Below are positions 6,241 through 14,778 of a stretch of 28,137 bases of DNA, one piece after another. Below the pieces are notes generated by a model that was not told where the DNA came from, ran no database searches, and saw nothing but the letters and a program-made list of their open reading frames with translations. A program made the translations under genes and the position numbers. Source of the stretch: Treponema sp. (GTDB lineage Bacteria > Spirochaetota > Spirochaetia > Treponematales > Breznakiellaceae); contig WQRN01000006.1 in NCBI GenBank assembly GCA_009786715.1, positions 1 to 28,137 on the forward strand. Direction: 5' to 3'. How positions within the stretch are numbered: position 1 is the stretch's first letter; every line of letters starts with the position of its first letter.

Positions 6241-7965
6241 ATGTGTGTCCAAAATGTTGTAAAAACATTTGCTTTTCTCTGTTTTTTTGCTCTAATAGCC
6301 GCCTTTTTAGGCAGCTGTGAGGCAATCGATTCTCTTCTGCCTAACGCTGGCACGTATAAAATTAATATACAAATAAACGGCAATCCTCTTGATGAATGTT
6401 CCTACGCAAAGCACAGCGATAAAATTAACCCCTATTTTGCGGAACCTGTTTCCGATGATCCTGATGTTACCGCTTTAATGGTTTTTCTAAGAAATTCAAA
6501 AGATGAGATTGTAGGGTTAAAGGTACTGTACAATATCAAACCTGACGGCGAAGAAATCGAGGAAACTGAAGCTATCAAAAATGAAGCTGCCGAAGAGAGT
6601 TCCGAAGAAGAAATCACTGAAGACGCGGAAATGCCCGCCGATGAAATCGTTTTTCCCGCTAGTTACAAAAACGGCGATGAGTTTATCATTTCTGTAGTAA
6701 GTCTTGATAAAGAGCTGCCTGCGTTCCCTATGCCTCAGGACTTGCTTGTTGGCAGATATACAATGATTTCACAGGTAATGAGCGGAAAGGATGTTTTGCA
6801 AAAAACCGAGAAGACCATTTTTTATCTTGGTAAGACTGTTTTTTCATATACGGGTATAAACGCCTATTTGCCGGGGATTGCAGACAGTCTCCAGCTCATA
6901 CCCAGAGGAACTATTGTGCTGCTAGAAGCGGATTTGGAATTTGATAAAAAACTGGACCCGTATATTGTCTGGTATGACGGCAAAAATAAAATTGACGAAG
7001 GACATTATTCCAGCGGTATGGGGCAGCTCTTTTGGGAAGCGCCTGAACAAAGCGGCTTCTTTTCTTTGCGCGCGGAAATTTTCCCGAGTGAAAATTTTGA
7101 AGAGTTAGCCGGTTACAATAAAGAAATATCACTTCTGGTATCTTCTAAAGAAATAGATTTGCACTTGATTTCTGAAAATATTACGCAGCTTGTAAACTGG
7201 TATAAATTTGAAGCGGACTTAAAAGATTCAAAAATGCCTGCTTCCGCGGATCGTGTTATAAAACAGACTGCCGGTAAGAAATTAAAATGGATGGGTATGA
7301 ACGGAACATACGGGCTTACCTCCGGATATAATAATATTTTCAACCTACCGAAAACAGCAATTCTAAACAAGGATAATGACTGGCAAATTTTATTCAGGCT
7401 TAATTCACTGAACAGCGGAGGCGTTTTTTCTGTGTTGTTTGACTCGTCCGCTTCCGGCAATGTGCGTATGCATTTTTATATTGAGGGAAGCAATTTAATT
7501 TTAATTTTATCTTCTCCTTTAAAAACTGTTTCGCAGACAATAAGTTTATCAGTTTCGGCAGAGGAAACGCCTGAAAATGAAGCCGCGGAAAAACAGGATA
7601 TGGGATTATTAACTGCCGGCGTTAGTTTTTCAGTTTTACCGGGTTTATTAAAAGCTCAAATAAATATCGCGGGAGAAATTATCGACAGTGAACATGCGCC
7701 GAAGCCGATTGTTCTTGAAGCAGAAATAAAAAGTGATTTCCAGATCATGCTTGGATTTTCAAGAGAATCTTTATCTGATCAGCAGAAGCTGATCGCCGAT
7801 GAATCAGGTTCTCATTTTGATCAGATGAATACAGATGAGCCTCAAGAAGTTACCGCGATATGGGATGAGTTTGCTTTATACTATATGCCTCCAATGGATA
7901 TATTAGCTGAAGAAATAAAAACATTAATTATTAATGAGCAGCCGGCTGCCGGTGCAGAGAGCTAA
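6241..7965 (+). CDS. Lipoprotein of unknown function with a LamG-like C-terminal region
   Basis: The 574-residue product starts with a lipoprotein signal (hydrophobic core FAFLCFFALIAAFLGSC, lipidated Cys26), so it should sit in a membrane facing the periplasm or outside. An acidic low-complexity stretch follows (EEIEETEAIKNEAAEES..., about residues 100-130). The middle contains short beta-rich segments resembling Ig-like repeats. From about residue 320, 'WYKFEADLKDS...NDWQILFRLNSLNSGGVFSVLFDS' resembles a concanavalin/LamG-like sandwich; that is a pattern judgement only. ATG 6241 is preferred over the in-frame TTG at 6202, which is part of a -35 box. It is the first gene of a plus-strand series, with the next lipoprotein starting 11 bp downstream. 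Confidence 0.75.
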   Translation: MCVQNVVKTFAFLCFFALIAAFLGSCEAIDSLLPNAGTYKINIQINGNPLDECSYAKHSDKINPYFAEPVSDDPDVTALMVFLRNSKDEIVGLKVLYNIKPDGEEIEETEAIKNEAAEESSEEEITEDAEMPADEIVFPASYKNGDEFIISVVSLDKELPAFPMPQDLLVGRYTMISQVMSGKDVLQKTEKTIFYLGKTVFSYTGINAYLPGIADSLQLIPRGTIVLLEADLEFDKKLDPYIVWYDGKNKIDEGHYSSGMGQLFWEAPEQSGFFSLRAEIFPSENFEELAGYNKEISLLVSSKEIDLHLISENITQLVNWYKFEADLKDSKMPASADRVIKQTAGKKLKWMGMNGTYGLTSGYNNIFNLPKTAILNKDNDWQILFRLNSLNSGGVFSVLFDSSASGNVRMHFYIEGSNLILILSSPLKTVSQTISLSVSAEETPENEAAEKQDMGLLTAGVSFSVLPGLLKAQINIAGEIIDSEHAPKPIVLEAEIKSDFQIMLGFSRESLSDQQKLIADESGSHFDQMNTDEPQEVTAIWDEFALYYMPPMDILAEEIKTLIINEQPAAGAES

Positions 7966-7975
7966 TATTTTTAAT

Positions 7976-8665
7976 ATGAAAATGAAATCTTCTGCTTTAG
8001 TAATCATAATTATAGCTATAGTTTTAATTTCATGCAGAGGTCAGGGTGAGACAGCGGTTTTTCCGGTTCCGAATTCCGGAATATTGCAGATGGATGAGCC
8101 TGCTTTCATAGGAACAGCGAATATTACAGGTTCACAAAGCGGCTTAGTTAGAAATTTGCCGCTATGGCTCCGTTCTTTTCTTGACGGAGGAATTAATGCG
8201 GTTGAAAGTCTTGAAGCATACAATAATAAATATGTTTTCATTTCTGTAAACGAAGGAGAAAATTTCAACGCGTTAACAAAATGGGCGGAATATTTCAGAA
8301 CAACTCAGGATTTTTCGATACTTGCTTCGGCAAGGATAGAAAGAAGATTTTATCTTACAACATCTCTTTTTCCGGATGATGAATACGGAGAATTTTTTGA
8401 AAGTATTATTAAAAAAGCCAATAGCGCTGAATATCCCGGCGTTGTTAAAGATGATACGCATTGGATTCGGGTAAGGCATGAAAGTGAAAATGGATCTGAA
8501 CATTCGTACAATTATATGTTTTTTATTTTAACAACAGTTGAAAAAATAAATATGCAGGTTTTTATAAGAAATATGATGACACGAACAAGCGCGGAAGTAA
8601 CTGTAAACGCAAGTCAAACTACAGCTATTAACCGTTTGCGTCAAACTTTTTTTGAGGGTTTTTAA
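7976..8665 (+). CDS. Lipoprotein of unknown function
   Basis: The 229-residue product has a lipoprotein signal (KMKSSALVIIIIAIVLISC, Cys20). The mature part is mixed alpha/beta with no recognised domain; 'YVFISVNEGENFNALTKWAEYF' and 'HWIRVRHESENGSEHSYNYMFFILTTVEK' are its most distinctive segments. ATG 7976 is chosen because it places the signal peptide directly at the N-terminus. The longer in-frame ATG at 7934 overlaps the previous gene and adds a polar segment before the hydrophobic core. The stop is immediately followed by the next gene's ATG at 8666, so it is co-transcribed with both neighbours. Confidence 0.75.
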   Translation: MKMKSSALVIIIIAIVLISCRGQGETAVFPVPNSGILQMDEPAFIGTANITGSQSGLVRNLPLWLRSFLDGGINAVESLEAYNNKYVFISVNEGENFNALTKWAEYFRTTQDFSILASARIERRFYLTTSLFPDDEYGEFFESIIKKANSAEYPGVVKDDTHWIRVRHESENGSEHSYNYMFFILTTVEKINMQVFIRNMMTRTSAEVTVNASQTTAINRLRQTFFEGF

Positions 8666-9322
8666 ATGGAATTGAAAATTTTATATTTTATGATGGTATT
8701 ATCTTACCTTATTTACTGGTGCGTTAATGAAAAAACGGGATTACAGCTAGGTATTGTAAATTTGATTTCGATATGGGTTATATCCGTTTACATGCAGCTG
8801 GAGATAAATTTACCTTATAATATCGGCTGGATTATTTTCGCGGTTATCTTTTGCGGTTATCTTTTATTGCGTAATAAAATCGAAACTCTTTTATCGTTGG
8901 GCGGTTTTCGGGCATATGTGTTAACAACCGCTGTTATTTCATTTTTATTAATCCTGTACCGCCCAAATTACGAATTTGTTATACCCGGAGGTTTTCTGCT
9001 AGGTTTGGGCGCGGGTTATTGTTTAAATAAAAGATTTATCGGTTTTAAAAGCGCCGATGTTCTGCAAAGAAAAGGCGCCGCGAAATATCTTACATTGCTT
9101 GCGCGTTTTATTATAGGAATTGCAATTCTTGTTTTTATTGAATACAGAGTTGTTAGGATTATTGAAACAGTCGCAGAAAGACAAAATATTATGCTTTATT
9201 GTTTTCTTTGCTACGGTGTTATAAGTCTTTGGGTTTCAATAGCCGCTCCGTGGATATTCATAAAACTGCGTCTTGCGGGCGCTGTGTTTGATACGAAATG
9301 GATGAAGAAAAATGACAAGTGA
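8666..9322 (+). CDS. Multi-pass integral membrane protein of unknown function
   Basis: The 218 residues contain about six hydrophobic segments (near 5-20, 28-43, 50-68, 82-98, 102-120, 142-165 and 178-200, some of them short). Charged loops include NKRFIGFKSADVLQRKGAAKY. The family was not recognised; a distant relation to PAP2-type phosphatases was considered but no PAP2 signature is visible. The start codon abuts the previous stop, with GAGGG about eight bases upstream. The 3' end overlaps the mnmE start by 11 bp, so translation of the two is probably coupled. Confidence 0.75.
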   Translation: MELKILYFMMVLSYLIYWCVNEKTGLQLGIVNLISIWVISVYMQLEINLPYNIGWIIFAVIFCGYLLLRNKIETLLSLGGFRAYVLTTAVISFLLILYRPNYEFVIPGGFLLGLGAGYCLNKRFIGFKSADVLQRKGAAKYLTLLARFIIGIAILVFIEYRVVRIIETVAERQNIMLYCFLCYGVISLWVSIAAPWIFIKLRLAGAVFDTKWMKKNDK

Positions 9323-10763
9323 CAGTTTAAAAAGACAATACGGCGATGAATCACCGATATTGGCTTTCGCAACTACTCCCGGAAACAGCGCATTAACTTT
9401 AATCCGCTGCTCGGGGAAAGGTTCAATTGATCTTGTATCATCAGTCTTTTCCGCCGATTTAACAAACGCGCAGGGAAATACAATCATTCACGGCTGGATT
9501 TCCAAAAACGATAATGGAACGGCTGAAAAGATCGATGAAGTTCTTGTTTCTGTTTTCCGCGCTCCGAGAAGTTACACAGGCGAAGACAGCGCGGATATAT
9601 GCTGCCACGGCGGAGCTTCTGCAGGTAAAGCTGTAATGAATGTTTTAAAAAACGCCGGCTTTTATGAAGCGCTTCCCGGCGAATATACTTTCCGCGCGTT
9701 TATGAACGGTAAAATTGATCTAACCAAAAGCGAATCTGTTATGGAAATTGTTTCGGCAAAGACGGAGACAGGCAGACGTCACGCAATCATGCGTCTTTGC
9801 GGCTCTTTGCAGAATGAAATAAACGATATTAAAGATTCGCTTGTAAAGGTTCTTGCCGGAGTTGAAATTTATCTTGACTATTCAGATGATGAAGTCAGCG
9901 CTGACGAAGATGAAGCTGCCGGAAAACTTCCTAATAAAAACATAGCTGTTGATGCGCTGGAACGCCTTAAAAAACTTTCTGCTTCATGGCAGATTGAACG
10001 CGTTTATCAGGAGGGAATTACGCTGGTAATAGCCGGACGTCCGAACGCCGGAAAATCCAGTCTTTTTAACGCTTTATTAAAAGAAGATCGCTCCATTGTT
10101 ACTGAAATTCCAGGCACAACGCGCGACTGGATAGAAGCATGGGTAAGCATAGAAGGAATTCCTGTCCGGCTTATTGATACAGCCGGGTTGCGAGACTGCG
10201 GCGACTCTGTTGAAAAAATCGGCATAGATCGCAGCCTGAAACTTTTAGATGAAGCGGAATTTGTATTATATTTACTTGATGGAGCTTTGGAAGAAATAAC
10301 CAATGAAGATAAATTATTTATAGAAAAACATATCACTGATAAGAGATATGTTTTTGTTTGGAATAAAGCTGACAGGTGTCAGTCACCTCCAAACAATTTG
10401 CAAAATATAATAACAAACGCCAATGAGAATCCCGAGTTGTCACTCATTTGTATCAGCGCCAAAACAGGTGACGGCATTAAAGAGCTTTACGCGGAAATTA
10501 CTTCCGCAATTTCGCGGCAAACTTCTCTGCAAACCGGCGAGACTTTCGCTGCCGCTGTCGGCACGGAACGCCAAAAAAATCTTGTCGATGAGTCATGCCG
10601 CGCGCTGGAAGAAGCTCTTGCGATGACTGAGAGAGAAGAACCTTTAGATTTAATTGCGCCTCTTTTAAGAGACGCTGTAAACCTGCTTGGCGGAATTACA
10701 GGAGAGGTGTCAACAGCAGATATTTTGCAAGAGATGTTCAGCAGGTTTTGTGTTGGAAAGTAG
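9312..10763 (+). CDS. mnmE: tRNA modification GTPase MnmE (TrmE)
   Basis: With MnmG, this protein installs the 5-carboxymethylaminomethyl group on the wobble uridine of certain tRNAs. Domains in order are an N-terminal tetrahydrofolate-binding domain (GYTG/EDSADICCHGG region), a helical domain and an inserted G domain: G1 GRPNAGKS (242-249), G3 DTAG (289-292), G4 NKAD (351-354), G5-like SAK. The C-terminal helical segment ends in FCVGK, carrying the catalytic cysteine of the CxGK signature. At 483 residues it is somewhat longer than the usual 450-460. Directly after NKAD comes RCQSPPNN, encoded by an exact copy of the 13-bp repeat motif (10375-10387). The start overlaps the previous gene by 11 bp. 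Confidence 0.96.
   Translation: MTSDSLKRQYGDESPILAFATTPGNSALTLIRCSGKGSIDLVSSVFSADLTNAQGNTIIHGWISKNDNGTAEKIDEVLVSVFRAPRSYTGEDSADICCHGGASAGKAVMNVLKNAGFYEALPGEYTFRAFMNGKIDLTKSESVMEIVSAKTETGRRHAIMRLCGSLQNEINDIKDSLVKVLAGVEIYLDYSDDEVSADEDEAAGKLPNKNIAVDALERLKKLSASWQIERVYQEGITLVIAGRPNAGKSSLFNALLKEDRSIVTEIPGTTRDWIEAWVSIEGIPVRLIDTAGLRDCGDSVEKIGIDRSLKLLDEAEFVLYLLDGALEEITNEDKLFIEKHITDKRYVFVWNKADRCQSPPNNLQNIITNANENPELSLICISAKTGDGIKELYAEITSAISRQTSLQTGETFAAAVGTERQKNLVDESCRALEEALAMTEREEPLDLIAPLLRDAVNLLGGITGEVSTADILQEMFSRFCVGK
10375..10387 (+). repeat. In-frame GGTGTCAGTCACC repeat motif inside mnmE
   Basis: The 13-mer is identical to the one at 672-684 and 22305-22317. It is read as Arg355-Cys-Gln-Ser-Pro359, immediately after the G4 NKAD motif, in a surface loop that varies among MnmE proteins. 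The flanking hairpin sequences seen in the other copies are absent. Confidence 0.7.
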
Positions 10764-10787
10764 GAAAATGACGCTAAGCTCGCAGCC

Positions 10788-10816
10788 TTGTTTTAAGCGT
10801 ATTTTTAGTTTATACT
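10788..10816 (+). promoter_or_regulatory. Predicted promoter for the DUF4230-mnmG pair
   Basis: TTGTTT (10788-10793), a 17-bp spacer and TATACT (10811-10816) predict a start near 10823, giving a leader of about 27 nt. That leader includes GAGG before ATG 10850. It contrasts with the leaderless arrangements elsewhere in the window. Confidence 0.5.
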
Positions 10817-10849
10817 TTAAAAATCTTTGATTCGGGAATAGAGGTTGTT

Positions 10850-11494
10850 ATGGCTAATGAACAGGATAATAACAAAGTAAAAAGCAAAAAGAAAAAAAAG
10901 CCTCCTTTCTTTTTCGCATTAATAATATTGATATGCCTTTTTCTTATTATGCTTATCGTTATAGTCTGGATAGCGGCAAGAAAGCCTTTGGTAATTAAAC
11001 AATTAATAGAAACTAATATTAGTTCTGTAGTGAAGGAAATCCTGCCCGCTTCCGAATATGTTTGTCTTGTTTATAATTACCAGTCAATTACGCAAAGATC
11101 TTATAATCCAGGCAATTGGCTGAACGCGCGCAATTTGCTTATAGTTCTTGACGGAACAATCAAACTGGGATTTAACTGTAGTAATATTGAAGTAAGAGAA
11201 AGAGGTTCTCAGATTTTAATTAAAATGCCGCCTGTTGAAATATTAGCTCATGAACAATACCCTGAACGCGCCCGATCTTACGAACTTGCAGGCGGCGGCC
11301 TTTTTCCGCGTTCAATAACTCCCCAGGATGTGCTTAACCTGCTCGGCGACACCAAACTTGATAAAGAAAAACAAGTTCAGGAAAACGAAGATTTACTGGA
11401 ACAGGCGCGCGAAGCCGCCGAAGCGCTTTTCAAACCATTACTGGAATTAAATCCTTCGATTCGCGGGAATTATAATATTATTTTTAACTGGTGA
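10850..11494 (+). CDS. DUF4230-family single-pass membrane protein
   Basis: The product has 214 residues. A lysine-rich cytoplasmic N-terminus (KSKKKKKPP) precedes one strong transmembrane helix (about 22-46, [24 protein letters not shown]). The extracytoplasmic part carries the DUF4230 pattern: [10 protein letters not shown], then [16 protein letters not shown], then the MPPVEILAH beta segment, and a C-terminal helical tail. The function of DUF4230 proteins is not established. The start is supported by GAGG six bases upstream. It overlaps the mnmG start (GTGA at 11491-11494), so the two are probably translated together despite unrelated roles. Confidence 0.8.
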   Translation: MANEQDNNKVKSKKKKKPPFFFALIILICLFLIMLIVIVWIAARKPLVIKQLIETNISSVVKEILPASEYVCLVYNYQSITQRSYNPGNWLNARNLLIVLDGTIKLGFNCSNIEVRERGSQILIKMPPVEILAHEQYPERARSYELAGGGLFPRSITPQDVLNLLGDTKLDKEKQVQENEDLLEQAREAAEALFKPLLELNPSIRGNYNIIFNW

Positions 11495-13263
11495 AAATGG
11501 ACTACGATTGCATAATCATAGGCGGCGGTCATGCTGGTATAGAAGCTTCTCTCGCTGTGTCGCGTCTTGGTTTTAAAACGCTTCTTATCACGCAGAATCC
11601 TGATAAAATCGGCGCGCTTTCCTGCAATCCGGCGATTGGCGGTCTTTCCAAAGGCAATCTTGTGCGTGAGGTTGACGCTCTCGGCGGTGAAATGGCAAAG
11701 TTGACGGACGCGACGATGATTCAATACCGGGTGCTTAACCGTTCCCGCGGGCCGGCGGTACAAGCGCCGCGCGCTCAGGCAGATAAATACGCGTATCAGG
11801 CGGCGGCGCGTTCTGTTTTGGAAAAGCAAAAAAATCTTACGATTTTTATGGATACGGTAACAGATTTTATTATTGACGGCGATATTGCCGCTAACGCAAA
11901 AATCGCGGGAGTAATAACTCAACGCGGTCATCGTATAACGTCACGTACTGTTGTTCTTGCTTCCGGTACGTTCATGGAAGGAAAAATATTTATCGGCGAG
12001 TTTGACGCGCCGCATGGACGGCTTGGTGAAGAAGCGGCGTTGGGGCTTGGCGCGTCTTTGCGCCGCAGAGGTTTTCCGCTTGGACGTTTAAAAACCGGAA
12101 CTCCTGCGAGAATAGCAGGCAGTTCAATTGATTATTCTAAAATGGAAAAACAAGACGGCGAAGAGATGCGCCCGTTCTCATTTATGGATGGTACCCTCGC
12201 TGAGAGAGATTCATTACCTTGCTGGATTACATATACAACAGCGAAGACGCATGAAATTATTAAAGCGAATATTCACCGCTCACCTTTATTCGGCGGAAAA
12301 ATAAAGGGCACAGGAGCGCGTTACTGTCCGAGTATCGAAGATAAAGTTGTGCGTTTTCCTCAGCGCGAACGCCATCATATTTTTATTGAACCGGAGGGGG
12401 TTTCAACAAACGAGATGTACATGAACGGCGCGTCTAGTTCTCTTCCTGAAGATGTTCAGCGCGATTTTATTCGCAGTATTACAGGTCTTGAAGATGCGCT
12501 CATTGTGCGTCCTGCTTACGCGGTTGAATATGATTATCTCGATCCGCTTGATCTTTATCCATCGCTTGAATCTAAGCGTTTATCAGGCTTTTTCGCGGCA
12601 GGGCAGACCAACGGTAGTTCAGGTTACGAAGAAGCTGCAGCTCAGGGACTCATTGCGGGCATTAACTCCGCAATGAAAATGCAGAATAAGCCGCCGCTGA
12701 TACTTGGACGGGCGGAAGCGTACATCGGCGTGCTTGTAGATGATCTTACAACTCTTGGAACAAAAGAGCCGTACCGCATGTTCACAAGCCGCGCCGAACA
12801 CCGCCTTATGCTGCGCCATGATACATCAGATACAAGATTGACTCCAAAAGGGCGCGAAGCCGGTTTGGCAGACGACAGCCGCTGGGAACATTTTTTAGAA
12901 AAATCTAAAATGTTAGACGAAATTAAAGAGCTTATCGCGCAGCGTAAAGTATCAGCGGATACGGTTATTTTGAATGATGAAGAATTTTCCCGCTTTCCCG
13001 GGGAATTAATCGAAAGAGCGCTTTTGGATAAAAAATACGCTGGTTACATCGAAAAAGAAATTCGCTTTGCCGCAAAAGCCGCGAAAATGGACGCCATCAA
13101 ACTTGATCCAAATTTGGATTACAAGTTTATAAACGGCCTTTCAACCGAGGCAAAGGAAAAATTGATCGCTGTAAAACCGTTGAATGTAGGGCAGGCGGCG
13201 CGGATACCTGGTGTCAGGCAAAGTGATATTGCGTTATTAATTATTTTGGCTAATAAAAAGTGA
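11491..13263 (+). CDS. mnmG: tRNA uridine 5-carboxymethylaminomethyl modification enzyme MnmG (GidA)
   Basis: This FAD-dependent partner of MnmE acts in wobble-uridine modification. The dinucleotide-binding motif ([10 protein letters not shown]) is at the N-terminus, followed by [22 protein letters not shown], the GLxRL-type segment [16 protein letters not shown], and [23 protein letters not shown]. The C-terminal helical domain ends [27 protein letters not shown]. At 590 residues it is shorter than the typical 615-630, with the shortening between the Rossmann core and the C-terminal tRNA-binding domain. The first start, GTG 11491, overlaps the DUF4230 stop. ATG 11497, two codons later, is equally plausible and gives [12 protein letters not shown] strong hairpin follows the stop. 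Confidence 0.96.
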   Translation: MKMDYDCIIIGGGHAGIEASLAVSRLGFKTLLITQNPDKIGALSCNPAIGGLSKGNLVREVDALGGEMAKLTDATMIQYRVLNRSRGPAVQAPRAQADKYAYQAAARSVLEKQKNLTIFMDTVTDFIIDGDIAANAKIAGVITQRGHRITSRTVVLASGTFMEGKIFIGEFDAPHGRLGEEAALGLGASLRRRGFPLGRLKTGTPARIAGSSIDYSKMEKQDGEEMRPFSFMDGTLAERDSLPCWITYTTAKTHEIIKANIHRSPLFGGKIKGTGARYCPSIEDKVVRFPQRERHHIFIEPEGVSTNEMYMNGASSSLPEDVQRDFIRSITGLEDALIVRPAYAVEYDYLDPLDLYPSLESKRLSGFFAAGQTNGSSGYEEAAAQGLIAGINSAMKMQNKPPLILGRAEAYIGVLVDDLTTLGTKEPYRMFTSRAEHRLMLRHDTSDTRLTPKGREAGLADDSRWEHFLEKSKMLDEIKELIAQRKVSADTVILNDEEFSRFPGELIERALLDKKYAGYIEKEIRFAAKAAKMDAIKLDPNLDYKFINGLSTEAKEKLIAVKPLNVGQAARIPGVRQSDIALLIILANKK

Positions 13264-13284
13264 TAATCATTTAAGCATAAAAAA

Positions 13285-13334
13285 ACACCATGCGCTAACA
13301 CATGGTGTCTTTCTGCTGTCTATTTGATAGACAG
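13285..13334. terminator. Intergenic hairpins, probably a bidirectional terminator between mnmG and the lipoprotein
   Basis: ACACCATG (13285-13292) and CATGGTGT (13301-13308) form an 8-bp stem. On the minus strand it is followed by a run of seven T, a clear Rho-independent terminator for the lipoprotein gene; on the plus strand it is preceded by the A-run. A second hairpin, CTGTCTA (13316-13322) and TAGACAG (13328-13334), lies closer to the lipoprotein stop. Confidence 0.75.
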
Positions 13335-13338
13335 GTTT

Positions 13339-13911
13339 CTAAGTCATGTCAAATTCGCAGATATCACATTCATTATCAGAATCGCTATCAACGTGGGGGC
13401 TGTGTGTAACGCCGCATTCAGTACATACTCCTGATTTATCAGAATTCCAAATATGAACGCACGGAGGCGGAGGCGGGGTAATTCCTGTAAGGCCAATACC
13501 TTTTCTGAATGTAATCGTTATTTGCTGAGTGTCATCAGCAGGATCATTGAAAGGATCCTCAGGTTCTGTATCAAAAATATACACGTCAAAAGCTACGCTT
13601 GCGGCGCTTCCTGTATAAGGATTGAAACTTCCATCCTTGTGCTCATAAACTGAGAGAGTAACAACTCTGTTTTTAATTACGCCGCATATTGCATTGCCGT
13701 CTGCATCAAAACTATCTACCGCAAAAATATAAATGCCGTCAGCGGTTGTTGCATTTGCCTGAACAAATTTTCCATTATCTGTGAAATTAAAACCTGTAAT
13801 TGTCAATTTTCCAATTTCTTCTTCAGCTGCTTCTTCTTCGCACGCTGCCATTGTAAAACCAACTACTGCTATAATTGCGATAATTCCAATAAGTTTTAAT
13901 AAGTTCTTCAT
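13339..13911 (-). CDS. Small lipoprotein with a C-terminal Cys/His-rich knuckle
   Basis: The 190-residue product has a lipoprotein signal ending GFTMAAC (Cys24) and an acidic linker (EEEAAEEE). A beta-rich middle (about 34-140) of unknown type follows, then a PPPPP hinge. The last 40 residues contain two CxxC pairs with His and Asp spacing (CTECGVTHSPHVDSDSDNECDICEF). That resembles metal-binding knuckles or calcium-like DxDxD repeats in secreted proteins, but no metal has been shown. AAGGAG lies six bases before the ATG. The gene is flanked by a terminator at its 3' end and appears monocistronic. Confidence 0.78.
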   Translation of the reverse strand: MKNLLKLIGIIAIIAVVGFTMAACEEEAAEEEIGKLTITGFNFTDNGKFVQANATTADGIYIFAVDSFDADGNAICGVIKNRVVTLSVYEHKDGSFNPYTGSAASVAFDVYIFDTEPEDPFNDPADDTQQITITFRKGIGLTGITPPPPPCVHIWNSDKSGVCTECGVTHSPHVDSDSDNECDICEFDMT

Positions 13912-14136
13912 TGAAAACTCCTTTATATTATATACCCTGCCAGTACAGGCAGGCAGGCAAGCGAGCTTGCTGCATTTAAATACAAGTATATTCTTTTTTT
14001 TTAAATATGTCTAGTTGATATCAAATTATCGGTAATAATTTGACTTTTCTACAGATATTTGAAAGTGTATACAAAAAGATACACTCTAATCTGCAGTTGC
14101 TTAAAATTTTGGTTGTATTCAGATATAATTCTCTCA
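13912..14136. promoter_or_regulatory. Divergent intergenic region with small hairpins and a leaderless pth promoter
   Basis: Near the lipoprotein start are CCTGCC/GGCAGG and GCAAGC/GCTTGC inverted repeats (about 13928-13972). Further right is GTGTAT/ATACAC (about 14066-14085). A perfect TATAAT at 14124-14129 lies seven bases before the pth ATG, with TTAAAA (14101-14106) at a 17-bp spacing as a weak -35. No gene was found here. Confidence 0.5.
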
Positions 14137-14778
14137 ATGATTAAACTTGCAGCTTTCCTTGGTAATCCGGGGCTGGAATATGCTAAAAACAGGCATAATG
14201 CAGGGCGAATGCTTGCCGCGGCGCTGCCTTTTTACCCGTCTCTTTTCTGGCAGAAAAAGTACAGCGGATTATACACTTTGCATGAGAGCTGCCACTTTAT
14301 AATGCCGGAAACATATATGAACCTTTCAGGAAATTCGGTTCAAACTGCCGCAGCGTTTTTTAAAATTAAAATTGATGAAATTATTATCATTCACGACGAG
14401 TTAGAGCTGCCGCTTGGAACGCTTTCTTTAAAATTTTCAGGAGGCCTCGGCGGGCATAACGGACTTCGTTCCATGAAAAACTGTTTCGGCAGCGCTGATT
14501 TCTGGCGATTGCGCATCGGTCTTGGACGGCCCGATTCTCGGCTTCCCGGCGAAGGCGGTCCTGCCGGAAGCGGCGAGGGGATTATCGACTGGGTGCTTGC
14601 GGATTTTACAAAAGCGGAACAGGAAATTCTCAATCCAACACTAGAGGCGGGAGCGAATCTTTTAGCGCAGATACTTTCCTGCGAGCCTGATACTTTACTA
14701 AAGGAATGGTCGAAGAAAAAAATCCAAATCCCCGCTAAAAATGATACTTCAGAAAATCCGGAGACAGAATCAAAATGA
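14137..14778 (+). CDS. pth: Peptidyl-tRNA hydrolase
   Basis: This enzyme hydrolyses peptidyl-tRNA released prematurely from ribosomes, recycling tRNA. Conserved residues fall at the canonical positions: Asn10 (LGNPG), His20 (NRHNAG) and the catalytic aspartate in IIIHDELELPLG, followed by SGGLGGHNGLRSM and RLRIGLGRP. The 213-residue length is slightly longer than E. coli Pth (194), with the excess in the C-terminal tail. ATG 14137 is chosen because the family begins at this point; the longer frame back to 14059 crosses the promoter. The context fits a leaderless message. The 3' end overlaps mazG by ATGA. Confidence 0.95.
   Translation: MIKLAAFLGNPGLEYAKNRHNAGRMLAAALPFYPSLFWQKKYSGLYTLHESCHFIMPETYMNLSGNSVQTAAAFFKIKIDEIIIIHDELELPLGTLSLKFSGGLGGHNGLRSMKNCFGSADFWRLRIGLGRPDSRLPGEGGPAGSGEGIIDWVLADFTKAEQEILNPTLEAGANLLAQILSCEPDTLLKEWSKKKIQIPAKNDTSENPETESK

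Noticed and set aside
10771..10806. Possible terminator after mnmE (ACGCT ... AGCGT then ATTTTT)
   Set aside because: The stem is only 5 bp with a long loop, and the loop contains the predicted -35 box of the next gene.
13210..13223. GGTGTCAGGCAAAG in mnmG resembles the 13-bp repeat
   Set aside because: It only partly matches and encodes the conserved MnmG C-terminal segment PGVRQSD, so coding constraint explains it.
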